Assembly (NCBI GenBank): GCA_900549275.1
Contig: URNU01000009.1
Location: 1 to 15,431, forward strand
Length of the DNA: 15,431 nt
Direction: 5' to 3'
From: an uncultured Collinsella sp.
Lineage (GTDB): Bacteria; Actinomycetota; Coriobacteriia; Coriobacteriales; Coriobacteriaceae
In this document: one piece after another, positions 1-7,700 of the stretch
Numbering within the stretch: position 1 is the first letter of the stretch
How the letters are laid out: each line of letters opens with the position of its first letter
Notes under the pieces: model-generated
Databases searched by the model: none
Told to the model about the DNA's origin: nothing
What the model saw: only the letters and a program-made list of their open reading frames with translations
Translations under genes and position numbers: made by a program

Positions 1-683
1 AACGCAAACTCAAGCGAATCACACGAAGCCAAGCGATCAACAAGCTGGAAACCATCATTCGTGCCGAGATCGAGAACGCTATGGCATTCTATATCATTGA
101 ATATCTTCTGGAAGACAGGGGCGTCATAGCTGCGAAGCATCTCTTGCTGGACATGAAGCCACTTTGCTTCTTGATCGCTTTCGTCACCGTACAGTTCATA
201 ATATTTATTTGCCGTTCGTGCGGTTTGGACCACATTGCCGGAATCGTCAAAACGATCAGGCAAGACGCCCTTTAGATACTCAAACAGTTGCGAGATAGCT
301 TGCTCGTTAACGCCCGAAGTCCAATCAAGCTGCTGATAGCGCAGCAAATGCCGGTCCAGACTCGGCTCAATCTCGTTATCACAACGAATGGGAAGGAGCT
401 CGAGATCGCCTTTGCGGTTCAGAACGATAGCATTTTCGATTTCATCATCAACCTCATCAGACAATGACGCCGCCCTGTTCAGCAGCAAGATAAAGACGCG
501 GCAACTGTCCAGCGCCTCATAAATCTGCTTTCGCCATTTTCCAATCGTTATATTGTTCTTAGCATACCAGCATTTTAAGCCATGCCCTTCAAGCACCTCA
601 GCCAGTTTGCGAACAAGCTCGGAAGAAGTCGAAGTCTCGTAGCTAAAAAAGACATCGTATTCTTTACTGGCCATATCTTCCAT
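1..683 (-). CDS. TIR domain protein fused to a methyltransferase-like domain (partial, runs off left edge)
   Basis: The minus-strand frame is open from ATG at 683 to the window edge (227 codons, no stop). A strong GGAGGT (691-696) lies 7 nt upstream of this ATG and decides the start over an ATG three codons later. Residues 9-140 read as a TIR domain: YDVFFSYETS strand, HGLKCWYAKNNITIGKW, then FILLLNRAASLSDEVDDEIENAI, where E81 sits where the NADase glutamate is expected, and LLPIRCD. Residues 202-211 (SVLDLGTNDG) look like motif I of class I SAM-dependent methyltransferases; the rest of that domain is outside the window. Bacterial TIR domains usually act in NAD+ cleavage or nucleotide signalling, often in phage defence. 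The gene lies 87 nt after the preceding gene with no clear terminator between them. It is AT-richer than the operon upstream (25 of 60 bases G/C at 541-600, against 37 of 60 at 9661-9720), suggesting separate acquisition. The TIR call is firm; the methyltransferase call rests on one motif. Confidence 0.85.
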   Translation of the reverse strand, partial: MEDMASKEYDVFFSYETSTSSELVRKLAEVLEGHGLKCWYAKNNITIGKWRKQIYEALDSCRVFILLLNRAASLSDEVDDEIENAIVLNRKGDLELLPIRCDNEIEPSLDRHLLRYQQLDWTSGVNEQAISQLFEYLKGVLPDRFDDSGNVVQTARTANKYYELYGDESDQEAKWLHVQQEMLRSYDAPVFQKIFNDIECHSVLDLGTNDGFQLVDRLASCDSLEFA

Positions 684-770
684 TTGAGCCACCTCCACAG
701 GAATAACCCATCGTCGCCCATTCCGCTGAATGCCACCTCGAACCATGGCGGCGCGCATCCATCGTATTCG

Positions 771-1835
771 TCACCGCTCCTCTAGCGTCCAGCCTTTCTG
801 AGCGCAGAGGTCACGCAGGGTAGCCACCAGGTCGGCATTGGTATTGCTGTCGACCACGATCTTGTCGATATGATCCGCAGCGATGTTGAGCTTGGGGAAC
901 GAGTGGCTGCAACCCGACAGGTTGAGCTCACCGACGTTGCAGGTAATCTCGAGTGCGCCAAGAATGTCATCGTTCGAAAGATCAATCTTCTCCACGTCAC
1001 CCTGAAGGCCTTGGTCAACGGTAAAGAACATTAGATTCTTAAGACCCGAGGCGTTGATGGAATTGACAGCACCCTTAAGGCCCTCGATCTTAAAGGAATT
1101 AAGCTTGGGACAGACGCTCAGGTCGAGGTCTTGGGTCGTCATGTCGCCAAACTTGAGCACCTCGAGTGCCTCGAGCTCGCTAAAGTCCGCACTCTTGGCG
1201 CTCAGGGTATTGATGCCGAGCGTATCGAGCTTGTCCAGCTTGCTAATGGGCGTGAAATCCGTCACCTCGTCACTCACAACCAACTCCGTGATGCGTTGGG
1301 TCTCCTTGGCGGTCAGCTGGCCATCGTCATCGTTATCGTAGTCGGCAAGCAACCCGTGCAGCGTATCATCCGAGATCGCATCAACATCGACGAGGCCTTT
1401 TTCTTTCTTGGTCTCGGAGCCAGAGGCGTCAGTTGAGCTCGACTCTTTAGAGGCGCTCGACGAGGCTCCCCCGCCGCCCTGCACATCACCGACGCCGCCA
1501 ATCACGGCGAAAGCGGCAACCGCGCCTATGACCACAACCGCCGCAAGCACTACCAGGGCGCGAACGCCGCCCAAGCGAGAGACGGCTTCATTAGCACGCT
1601 CAGCTGCCTGTCCATTCGGCTGGCCTGCAGGGCGAGGGATCCGACTTGTCGAACGCCCCGGCGTCTGCTGCGCCTGCCCAGCAGACTGTTCGGTTGCCTG
1701 CCCGTTCGGACGCATATTCACCCGCACATCCGGCGTCTCGGCAGCCTGCTCATGAGCCCCGCCCGAAGGCTGCTCGGTCACACGCTGAACCCGTTCGTTA
1801 TCCCGCCAAGACATGTCGGGCTTAAAATTCGCCAT
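771..1835 (-). CDS. Single-pass membrane protein with EF-hand loop and LRR-like repeats (paralogue A)
   Basis: This is a protein of 354 residues. ATG at 1835 is chosen because GAGGAG (around 1842-1847) lies about 7 nt upstream; a longer reading to 1850 would place the start over this ribosome site. Residues 1-90 are polar, Gln/Pro/Gly-rich and probably disordered, with a near-repeat RPNGQATEQ / QPNGQAAER. Residues 91-113 form one membrane segment preceded by RLGGVR, which favours a cytoplasmic N-terminus. A Ser/Gly-rich linker follows. Residues 167-178 (DNDDDGQLTAKE) match a canonical EF-hand calcium loop, with acidic residues at positions 1, 3, 5 and 12 and Gly at 6. From about residue 195 there are irregular leucine-rich-like strands (LDTLGINTL, LEVLKFGDM, LNSFKIEGL, GELNLSG). 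It is a tandem paralogue of the next gene upstream, 27 nt away. The function is unknown; an extracellular binding or sensing role is inferred. Confidence 0.85.
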   Translation of the reverse strand: MANFKPDMSWRDNERVQRVTEQPSGGAHEQAAETPDVRVNMRPNGQATEQSAGQAQQTPGRSTSRIPRPAGQPNGQAAERANEAVSRLGGVRALVVLAAVVVIGAVAAFAVIGGVGDVQGGGGASSSASKESSSTDASGSETKKEKGLVDVDAISDDTLHGLLADYDNDDDGQLTAKETQRITELVVSDEVTDFTPISKLDKLDTLGINTLSAKSADFSELEALEVLKFGDMTTQDLDLSVCPKLNSFKIEGLKGAVNSINASGLKNLMFFTVDQGLQGDVEKIDLSNDDILGALEITCNVGELNLSGCSHSFPKLNIAADHIDKIVVDSNTNADLVATLRDLCAQKGWTLEER

Positions 1836-1862
1836 ATCGCTTCTCCTCACTTGAGCGCATCG

Positions 1863-2768
1863 CTACTGCTGCTCCATGGTGTAGCCGTAGTCACTGCTCA
1901 TTTTTTGCAAATACTCGACCAGGCTGCTGCTCGTGTGGCTGTCGTACAAAATCTTGCCAACACGATTGGGTGTAAAAGTGAAATGGAAGGCATCTTCCCT
2001 GCCTGCCCCGCACAGATTGAGCGTTTCGACTCTGCTACTGATCTTCAGAACCTCGAGGTTCACATCACCCGACAGGTCAAGCGTCCCAATACTGCCATCA
2101 AGGCCTTCGATCTGGACGTTCGTCAACGAGGACATGTTTTTGGCATTCAAGGTATCGACGGGGCTCTCGAGCCTGTTTATGGTAACGCGCTGTAGCTGAG
2201 GAAAACGTGTGAGATCAACCTGAGGCACCGAGCAGTCGCCAATGGACAGATGAGTGATATTGCTAATGGAGCTTATGTCGTAGTTTTCGCTGTCGTAATC
2301 GCCGATGCCAAACGTCGTGATGTTGTGGAAGCTGGCCAACAGCGGAAGCGAATCAAACGACTCGACATCGATTGAGCTAGCTTCATCCGCAGTCTCTTGC
2401 GAAATATTGCCGTCCTCATCTGCATCGAGCGCTAAGTCCGAGCGCAGCGCCTCGTCCGTAATTTCATCGAGCGTAAGCACCGTGGCCTTTTTCGCTTCTT
2501 CCTGGTGGCGCTCTTCTTTTTCCCTTTTACGCTGAGCGCGTGCCGCCTCGTCTTCTTGCTGCTGTTTGGCCTCGGCACGCTGCTCGGTCTGCCGATTGGT
2601 GTCGGAGATGCCGCTTGTGATGGACGTGACCGCCACAATCGCGATGACTATCACTACGGCAAGAACGATCACTACGCGCGGACCGCCCAAGCGGTTCACG
2701 ATATCGTTGATATCCGATCCGTTGGATCCGGCGCCCCCGCGGTCAGACCCGTTCTGATTAATTGCCAT
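1863..2768 (-). CDS. Single-pass membrane protein with EF-hand-like loop and LRR-like repeats (paralogue B)
   Basis: This is a protein of 301 residues starting at ATG 2768 behind a GGAGGGGG ribosome site about 8 nt upstream. A short Gly/Asn/Ser-rich N-terminus leads to NRLGGPR and a membrane segment at residues 31-50, the same signature as in paralogue A. Residues 58-95 are densely charged (Glu/Lys/Arg/Gln) and probably form a helix or coiled coil, replacing the Ser/Gly linker of A. Residues 115-126 (DADEDGNISQET) resemble an EF-hand loop, but position 12 is Thr and Glu is at 11, so calcium binding may be lost. LRR-like strands follow (ITHLSIGDC, LQRVTINRL, LTNVQIEGL, LEVLKISS, VETLNLCG). The C-terminus ends much like A (LVEYLQKM..YGYTMEQQ compared with LVATLRDLC..GWTLEER). 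It lies 21 nt after the upstream gene, so co-transcription is likely. The function is unknown; a partner or diverged copy of A is inferred. Confidence 0.85.
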   Translation of the reverse strand: MAINQNGSDRGGAGSNGSDINDIVNRLGGPRVVIVLAVVIVIAIVAVTSITSGISDTNRQTEQRAEAKQQQEDEAARAQRKREKEERHQEEAKKATVLTLDEITDEALRSDLALDADEDGNISQETADEASSIDVESFDSLPLLASFHNITTFGIGDYDSENYDISSISNITHLSIGDCSVPQVDLTRFPQLQRVTINRLESPVDTLNAKNMSSLTNVQIEGLDGSIGTLDLSGDVNLEVLKISSRVETLNLCGAGREDAFHFTFTPNRVGKILYDSHTSSSLVEYLQKMSSDYGYTMEQQ

Positions 2769-2789
2769 CCGTGTTTCCCCCTCCGCCGC

Positions 2790-4031
2790 CTACAGGCGGT
2801 CCTTGTCGAAGTAGTCAGCGTCGCGCCAGTCGCCGCGCCAGCGGTAGGCGTGGGCGTTCTCGCGTGACCAGTCGCTCAGGTGGCGCAGGATGAAGCGGCT
2901 CATGTCGTCCGCGAGCGGCTCGATCGGCCCCACGCGCCGCGCCTCGGCCGCCTGCTCCCAGAACGAGTACGCCATGAGGTAGAACGTGCCGGCGTCGACG
3001 TAGTCGCCCGGGTAGGCGGGGTCGTCGAACCAGCCGTGTGTGTCGGGCGTGCCGTTTTGCTCGCACCACTCCGCCACGTTGAGGGCGAGGCTCATCAGGG
3101 TCGTGTAGTCCTGCGGGTCGCCCGAGGCGAGCGCCTCGTGCAGGTTGGACATGGGGCCCTCGGCGCCGTAGGCCGGGTAGTACAGGTCCCAGATCCTCGA
3201 CGCCGCGTCGTCAGTGAGCTCCATCTGCGAGGGGCGGTCGCCCAGGCCGTCGTCGTAGACGGGCGCGTTGGGATCCTCCCCCGTGAAGGCCCCGACGCCG
3301 TAATCGAGCGTGGAGGCGCTGTTGCGGGCGCCGCGGGTCGCGCGGGCCATGGAGCCGAAGACCGAGTAGCCGCTGTGGTAGCCGCGGACCGTCTCGGTGA
3401 CGAGCCGGCGCAGGCTGAAGTTCGCATGCGCACGGTCGCGGGCCTCGCGGGTGGCGGCAGAACCGCGGAAGTAATACGTGGCGCCGATGATTAACTGCTT
3501 AATGATCAAGCTCAACGGGCCGGCAATGATTTCTGTCAAAACTACGAGAAGACCAATGAATACAACAGCACCCAGAGCGAATGGATTGAATGCGCTATAC
3601 CCCGGCGCCGGAAGCCCCGTATGCAACACATCGTCTCCGCCAACGTTCAAGTACATGCGGTACCAGACCGAGCAGAGCCCCCAAACCGTAAAAATACGCA
3701 GTGGGAAAAACCGAACAATGGTGGGAATCGCGTCCACGATGCGCGAAAGATTGATGTTAAAGCGAGGGCGATTCGCGCCCTCGTTGTTTACCGGAGTAGC
3801 TGCCTCCGGATCGCCCGGAAGAGGCACGCCAGCGCGTCGCGCTCGCAGGCGGTCGAGACGCTCCTGAGTAGAAACCGTTTGAGCCTGCGGTACATCTGAC
3901 GAAATGGACGCTCCCGCAGTCTCACCCGCGAACGATGTCGCGTCCTCCTGCTGTCCCTCAGCACGAGCACTATAAAGACGCGCGAGACGCTCTTGCGCCG
4001 ACAAGCCTTCTTGCTGTTTATCGTTTGCCAT
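2790..4031 (-). CDS. Hypothetical membrane protein with two or three hydrophobic segments and duplicated QERL motif
   Basis: This is a protein of 413 residues of unrecognised family. ATG at 4031 is the first methionine; only a weak AAGG lies upstream, and the gap from the previous stop is 18 nt, so translational coupling is plausible. The cytoplasmic-looking N-terminus carries a duplicated motif, LSAQERLARLYSARAEG (10-26) and VSTQERLDRLRARRAGV (53-69), separated by a disordered spacer. Hydrophobic segments are at about 105-126 and 150-188, the second long enough for two passes. The C-terminal part (190-413) is soluble, aromatic- and acidic-rich, with many Trp and Tyr residues (WDLYYPAYG, AEWCEQNG, HGWFDDPAYPGDY, WRGDWRDADYFDKD). 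Base composition changes sharply near 3470: 2881-2940 has 44 of 60 G/C, while 3541-3600 has 27 of 60. The soluble domain may therefore come from another source. No function is assigned. Confidence 0.8.
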   Translation of the reverse strand: MANDKQQEGLSAQERLARLYSARAEGQQEDATSFAGETAGASISSDVPQAQTVSTQERLDRLRARRAGVPLPGDPEAATPVNNEGANRPRFNINLSRIVDAIPTIVRFFPLRIFTVWGLCSVWYRMYLNVGGDDVLHTGLPAPGYSAFNPFALGAVVFIGLLVVLTEIIAGPLSLIIKQLIIGATYYFRGSAATREARDRAHANFSLRRLVTETVRGYHSGYSVFGSMARATRGARNSASTLDYGVGAFTGEDPNAPVYDDGLGDRPSQMELTDDAASRIWDLYYPAYGAEGPMSNLHEALASGDPQDYTTLMSLALNVAEWCEQNGTPDTHGWFDDPAYPGDYVDAGTFYLMAYSFWEQAAEARRVGPIEPLADDMSRFILRHLSDWSRENAHAYRWRGDWRDADYFDKDRL

Positions 4032-4049
4032 ATGTTTTGCCTTTATCTA

Positions 4050-4676
4050 TTAGTAATGGAAGTGTGTCTGGGCATAGCGGTTAAGCGCATACCCAAACTC
4101 CCTGGTCATCGTCTTGATGGTGTGCGTCTCCATCTTTCTGGTCTGAGGATTACGCCGGTTGAAGACGAACGTGGGCATAAAGCCGCTCACTTCTTGAAAC
4201 CCGCTCAGCGAATTAAAGGGGATGATAATCGGCGGATTGGAATTGCCCGGAGCGAAAAGCCTGCCCGCCACCGCCTTGCTATGACCCAAGCCTGGAACGA
4301 GCGACTTGACCACAGAATGGTTATCGAGCGTTGACCCCTCACGCTTGGCGATAATCTCAAGGTGGTTCTCGTAAATCCTAATGGAACATGGACGCCCATC
4401 GTACGAGCCCAAGCCCTCATTGATCACCACGTCGTTTCGAATCTCACGTTGAGCCATGTTCGAACGCAAGTGTGTATTTGTTTGAGAGCCGCGTTGAGAC
4501 GCCACGTTCTCAATACCCAACATGTCATCAAAGGCAGCCATGGCGCGTCGCTCGGTACCATGGAGACCGTCATTGCGTTGCGGTGTATTGGGAACCTGCG
4601 GTCGAGGCACCACCGGTCGCTGTTGGCGACCATTATTGGAATCCGAGAAAAGATTCCCCAGTCGTAGCGTGGGCAT
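4050..4676 (-). CDS. Hypothetical soluble protein, possible PH-like fold
   Basis: This is a protein of 208 residues. ATG at 4676 follows AGGAG by 6 nt. There is no signal peptide or membrane segment. Residues 1-75 are Asn/Gln/Arg/Pro-rich and likely disordered. From about residue 95 the pattern is strand-rich: CSIRIYENHLEIIAKREG, then IIIPFNSLSGFQEV, TFVFNRRN, and a closing helix (TREFGYALNRYAQTH). A strand that states how a residue type looks to the cell, an IPF.sL.gF strand, more strands and a C-terminal helix is the layout of bacterial PH-like domains, so that fold is offered as a weak inference. It is the first gene after the kinase terminator and hairpin (4708-4774), so it probably opens a second transcription unit with the membrane genes downstream. 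It could act as an adaptor at the membrane; this is not shown by the sequence. Confidence 0.75.
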   Translation of the reverse strand: MPTLRLGNLFSDSNNGRQQRPVVPRPQVPNTPQRNDGLHGTERRAMAAFDDMLGIENVASQRGSQTNTHLRSNMAQREIRNDVVINEGLGSYDGRPCSIRIYENHLEIIAKREGSTLDNHSVVKSLVPGLGHSKAVAGRLFAPGNSNPPIIIPFNSLSGFQEVSGFMPTFVFNRRNPQTRKMETHTIKTMTREFGYALNRYAQTHFHY

Positions 4677-4707
4677 ACCATGCTCCTATCGTTTATCAAA
4701 ATTAACA

Positions 4708-4742
4708 GGTCACCAAGGAGTCAGAAACCCTCCTTGGCGACC
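4708..4742 (-). terminator. Long hairpin between the two minus-strand transcription units
   Basis: The arms at 4708-4720 and 4730-4742 are complementary over 13 positions with one mismatch, around a 9-nt loop. Read on the minus strand, the hairpin is followed by TGTTAATTTTG, an interrupted T-rich run, so termination may be partial. It lies after the kinase terminator and before the gene starting at 4676. It could be a backup terminator, a read-through control element or an mRNA-stability stem. Confidence 0.55.
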
Positions 4743-4756
4743 CAAAACAGTTCATG

Positions 4757-4774
4757 AAAAGAGCGACCCGCTCT
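4757..4774 (-). terminator. Rho-independent terminator of the kinase operon
   Basis: On the minus strand, directly after the kinase stop codon, AGAGCG-GGT-CGCTCT forms a perfect 6-bp stem with a 3-nt loop and is followed by TTTTC. This is a short but well-formed intrinsic terminator, placed exactly where the six-gene operon ends. Confidence 0.65.
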
Positions 4775-4775
4775 A

Positions 4776-7700
4776 TTAGGCGGAAAGGAAAAGGTAGAAG
4801 AAGAATGCGCAGATTCCAAAGCCAATCAGCATCACAATAAATCCGAAGATACTAAGCAGCTGTGCAATGGTCACAATACCCCAGAGGAAAAACTCGATGA
4901 CGATCGGCAGGATCCAAGAGAAAAGCCAGGTGCGAATCGACTTTGCACTACCGGGGTGAGCATCGTCTCCAAAGAGAAGCATGACCGTCATACCACCGAT
5001 GAGAATCGCCATTACTACGTCAAGCTTGGTAAACGTGTCGCCATCAACAAACATCGTTCCCATAAACCCAAAGGCGCTGGTGACAAGCGGAACGAAAACG
5101 ACCAAGCGGCCAGCATAGCGTCCCAGTCTGTCCATCAGCTGCGGATCCATGTAAAACGCCGCCGGCGCACGACCACTTGAAAATGCAAGCGAACCGACCT
5201 GAGCAAGAGGCTTGTCCTCTGCCGACATCGCAAGCTCCTCAAAAACCTGCCCCTTACGATCGGCAAACTCAACGAGCTGGAGCAAATATCGTTCAAGCGC
5301 ATCCGAATTGGCATCGATATCGTTCCTAAGCGCGCTAACACGATCGGCGGCCGAATAAGAGCGCAGAAGATTGAGAGCGAGAAAACCAAAGCAGCCAATA
5401 AACGCAACCGCCAGGAAAATGCCCGCAAGCGGACCAAACGAACCCCAAGAAACAATCAGCTGACCAAAGGCACCACGGGAGCACATGATAAGGATGCAGT
5501 AAAGAAGCGCCACAAGAACGGTATACATCAAAACACCCCGCTGCTCCTTCTTTATGGCAGCAGCGCGAGCATCGCTATCGGCAATACCCTCAACGACACC
5601 GTAATCGCGTGTATCCTGCTCGATAGCGGCCTTTAAGGAGCCGTCTGCAACACCGCGGCTATCCTCGAGGAACTCAGCATATTCGGCAGAGGAGATCAAG
5701 CTTTCATCTGCAAGAAGCCTTACGCCGCGAGCCGCGAGCAACCGCTCGTCAACGCCTTGGGATATAAGCTCGGCCACATAGCCGCGTGGCACGGCATCGT
5801 CGCCGACCTGAGCGCAAAACAGCGCATTGCGCGTGCAGGGGCGCGTTCCGTGCTTTCCGTCGACTTCCCAGCCGTTCACATACGGAACAGGCGTGAGCTC
5901 CATATCTTCCCGAAGCTTGATTCCCTCAAGACGCGCGTTGGAACCAGCCTGAATGAGCATGGAAACGGCAGTGTTTGCCGGCGGATTCAATCCGAGCAGG
6001 GCAACTTTAACCGCCTCGCCCACAGAGCCTTGGGCCGAGTCGTAGAGGTCGGTGTGGGCGGCAAGCCACAGCCAAGCAGCATAGCTACCAAATTTACGAT
6101 AAAACGCGCGCACCGCTTTCTTATTGACCGCGACCTTATCCATATAATCGATCACGACATCTATATCGACGGCTCCGTGCGAAGTTGCCGCATCTCGAGC
6201 CGAGATAATTGCCGCCATCTCAGAAACGCCCGCAAAATTGAGCAAGAATTCATCCAGCTTGTGAGCCGACGAGCAAACGCCAAAAAACGCCGCCGGACGA
6301 TTAACAACCGACATAAGCACCGTCTGAGCAGCAGAACTTTTCTCCTCGTTGCGCGTCAGCAACCCCTTGAATAAACAAGCGGCGAAATGAGGATCACTCG
6401 AGTGCAGTGCCAACTTTTCGAGTTCATGAATATCGGCAGCAAGCTTTGCGCGCTCATCGTTAAGATCGTTGTCTTGAGAAAGAATGCGGGATAAAAATCC
6501 CGAGGGCAGCACGCCTGACGATTTTGACCCGTCGAGACCGGAAAGAACGGCGTAGCGATCAATTTCGGTGACATCCATCTTGGCGATGCGTGCCGGGAGG
6601 GCATCGCTCGCATCGGTGAGCGAGACATCCTCGCCGCGCCACGACATAATCTTGCCGTTGGACATCTCATAGATTACGCAAGCGAGCGCCAGGTCGGGAT
6701 TGGACGCTGTCTGGATATCCTCTTCGACTAACTGGTGAATCCTGGTCTGCAGGTCATTTTCACCCCAGTCGCCCATCAGGTTTTCGAGCTGCTGTTGGCT
6801 CATGCGAAGTTTTGCCTCGTCCCAATTGGAGGACAGCGCTCGAGCGAGCAGCACCGGATCGCTATACTGCTTGCCCGCAAACTCATATGGCTTACGAGCG
6901 CTGCCGGCGTCCATGGTGGGAAGCTTACGATAGAAATTATCTGGGTCGGCCATCCAGTCTTTAACCTCTTCATAGCCAAAACGCTCGCCCGAAAGCTCAA
7001 ACGTCAGGCCCTTGAGGAGGTTTCCCAGGGTTGCATCATCTGGATGGTTAAAGTCCGCAGGCTCACCCGTCTCTTGACGGTCGGAAAGCGTATTGTCGTC
7101 TATGAACTCCTGCAGCGGGTGGACATTGTTTTCGTAGAGCGTCCAGATTGTATAGCCAAACGAATACCAGTCGTTACGAGGGTCGACCATGCCGCCACGA
7201 CCAGGCGTGTAGCCGTCGGAGCGCGTCATGGTGTTCGTCAGTCGGCTGTCAAATCCGGCAAGCGAGCGGGCGGAGCCATAATCTCCGAGCACGATCTGTT
7301 TGTCGTACAGGTAGACGTTCTGCGGCTTAATGTCACGGTGGACAATGCCAAGCTCGGTATGTAGCAACTCGATTGCCTGGCTGAGCTCGGGAATCACGCG
7401 ACTCTTAACCATATTCTTGCTACGGGGACGATCAAAAAGGCATGTGGCCAGCGGCGTAATGGAAACATCCCACAGCTGAGGAGCCGCAGCCCCCACTTCG
7501 GTCGCGCTCAGGCCCTGGTGCAGATAGGCAAAGATGGGCAGTAGATGCGTTTGAGACACGGGGCGGCCATTAAGCCCCATTATGGCGCTTACCACCTTTT
7601 GATATGCCGAACGCTCGGCGCCCACAAGAGGCTTAAAGACCTTAGCAACGCATGCCAAACCATCGCTCACCCGCTCGGCGGCAACAATGGTAGATTGACC

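Noticed and set aside
81..275. Small plus-strand frame near the left edge
   Set aside because: It is antisense to the TIR gene, whose frame stays open from a strong ribosome site to the window edge.
684..770. Possible terminator or promoter between paralogue A and the TIR gene
   Set aside because: Only 4-bp stems without a T-run and no convincing -10/-35 pair were found, so nothing is annotated there.
2880..3494. Plus-strand frame of 204 codons within the membrane protein gene
   Set aside because: It is a high-G/C antisense frame, Arg/Val-rich with no domain, and opposite a gene with membrane segments and operon spacing.
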